Below are positions 6,489 through 6,782 of a stretch of 6,782 nt of DNA, piece by piece; within the stretch, counting starts at the first letter, position 1; each line of letters opens with the position of its first letter. The position numbers and the translations under genes are program-made. A model generated the notes under the pieces. The model had not been told where the DNA came from. It worked only from the letters and a program-made list of their open reading frames with translations, and did no database searches. The stretch is from CAZTGZ01 sp044339595 (lineage in GTDB: Bacteria > Bacteroidota > Bacteroidia > NS11-12g > UBA9320): contig JBIIVF010000129.1 of NCBI GenBank assembly GCA_044339595.1, positions 1 to 6,782 on the forward strand, read 5' to 3'.

Positions 6489-6782
6489 TTACAGATTGAA
6501 TTTCATACCGAAATTGAAGGCTCTTGGCAACCCGGGTCTTGCTCCTGCCGGATTTCTGGATACGATATAGGTATCATTGAATATATTGGTTACCGTTCCA
6601 AACAAATCAAAATAGCGGTGCATGTGATAGTTTGCTGCAATGTCAGCAATCAAGGCATCATCGGTTGAAAACAATATAGGCATATCACCGCTACCGGCAA
6701 TGGTGCGCATGGCGCCGTTGTATCGACTGCTCAAGGTGACGGAAAAATATCGATGTTCGAGTGTTGCGAGCAAGGCAACCTG
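6489..6782 (-). CDS. TonB-dependent outer-membrane receptor, C-terminal end only (5' part beyond the window)
   Basis: The frame stays open to the window edge, with codons for Q, V and A before the internal TTG at 6773, so only the last 97 residues are seen. They show the closing strands of a TonB-dependent receptor barrel: RYFSVTLSSRYNGAMRTI, a DALIADIAANYHM strand, FGTVTNIFNDTYIVSR, then PAGARPGLPRAFNFGMKFNL. The N-(I/V)FN--Y--SR-PAGARPG-PR block is typical of FecA-like siderophore/metal receptors in Bacteroidota. Such receptors take up scarce ligands through the outer membrane with TonB-ExbBD energy. The last residue is Leu rather than the usual Phe, with Phe two places earlier. The ligand cannot be told from this end alone. 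Confidence 0.88.
   Translation of the reverse strand, partial: QVALLATLEHRYFSVTLSSRYNGAMRTIAGSGDMPILFSTDDALIADIAANYHMHRYFDLFGTVTNIFNDTYIVSRNPAGARPGLPRAFNFGMKFNL

Overview
The window looks like chromosomal DNA of a Bacteroidota organism, probably a free-living or environmental member of the Chitinophagales/Saprospirales/Cytophagales type (the exact order is a guess). The evidence is a secreted protein ending in a type IX secretion sorting tail, a DUF6089/PorG-like outer-membrane barrel, a FecA-like TonB-dependent receptor end, a lack of Shine-Dalgarno sequences, and three perfect copies of the Bacteroidota -7 promoter box TAnnTTTG placed just upstream of genes. Composition is moderate in GC throughout, with no obvious change that would mark an island.

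Layout, left to right. (1) 1-2538 (+): the 3' part of a large secreted protein with Ig-like modules, a CARDB-like module and a C-terminal sorting tail; its start lies off the window. (2) 2584-2859 (+): a 91-residue DUF6958-like protein with its own promoter. (3) 2865-4550 (-): fhs, formate-tetrahydrofolate ligase, convergent with (2) and only 5 bases away, with one hairpin that can serve both transcripts. (4) 4551-4706: divergent promoter region. (5) 4707-5636 (+): DUF6089-family outer-membrane barrel. (6) 5637-5953: a gap of about 317 bases with no convincing gene, holding small hairpins, an 11-base direct repeat and two tiny reading frames. (7) 5954-6436 (-): a two-helix membrane protein with a PH-like domain (DUF6141-like). 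(8) 6489-6782 (-): the C-terminal end of a TonB-dependent receptor, cut by the window edge.

How they work together: only loosely. The secreted protein and the DUF6089 barrel both point to the type IX secretion/outer-membrane system of Bacteroidota. The receptor and the PH-like membrane protein share a strand with a 52-base gap and may be co-transcribed. fhs is a stand-alone housekeeping one-carbon gene with no folate partners here. I do not see a new defence, mobile or biosynthetic system; there are no transposases, tRNAs, CRISPR arrays or integration sites. The points most worth checking are regulatory (very short leaders, a terminator inside a coding end), the module order of the secreted protein, and the unexplained gap at 5637-5953.
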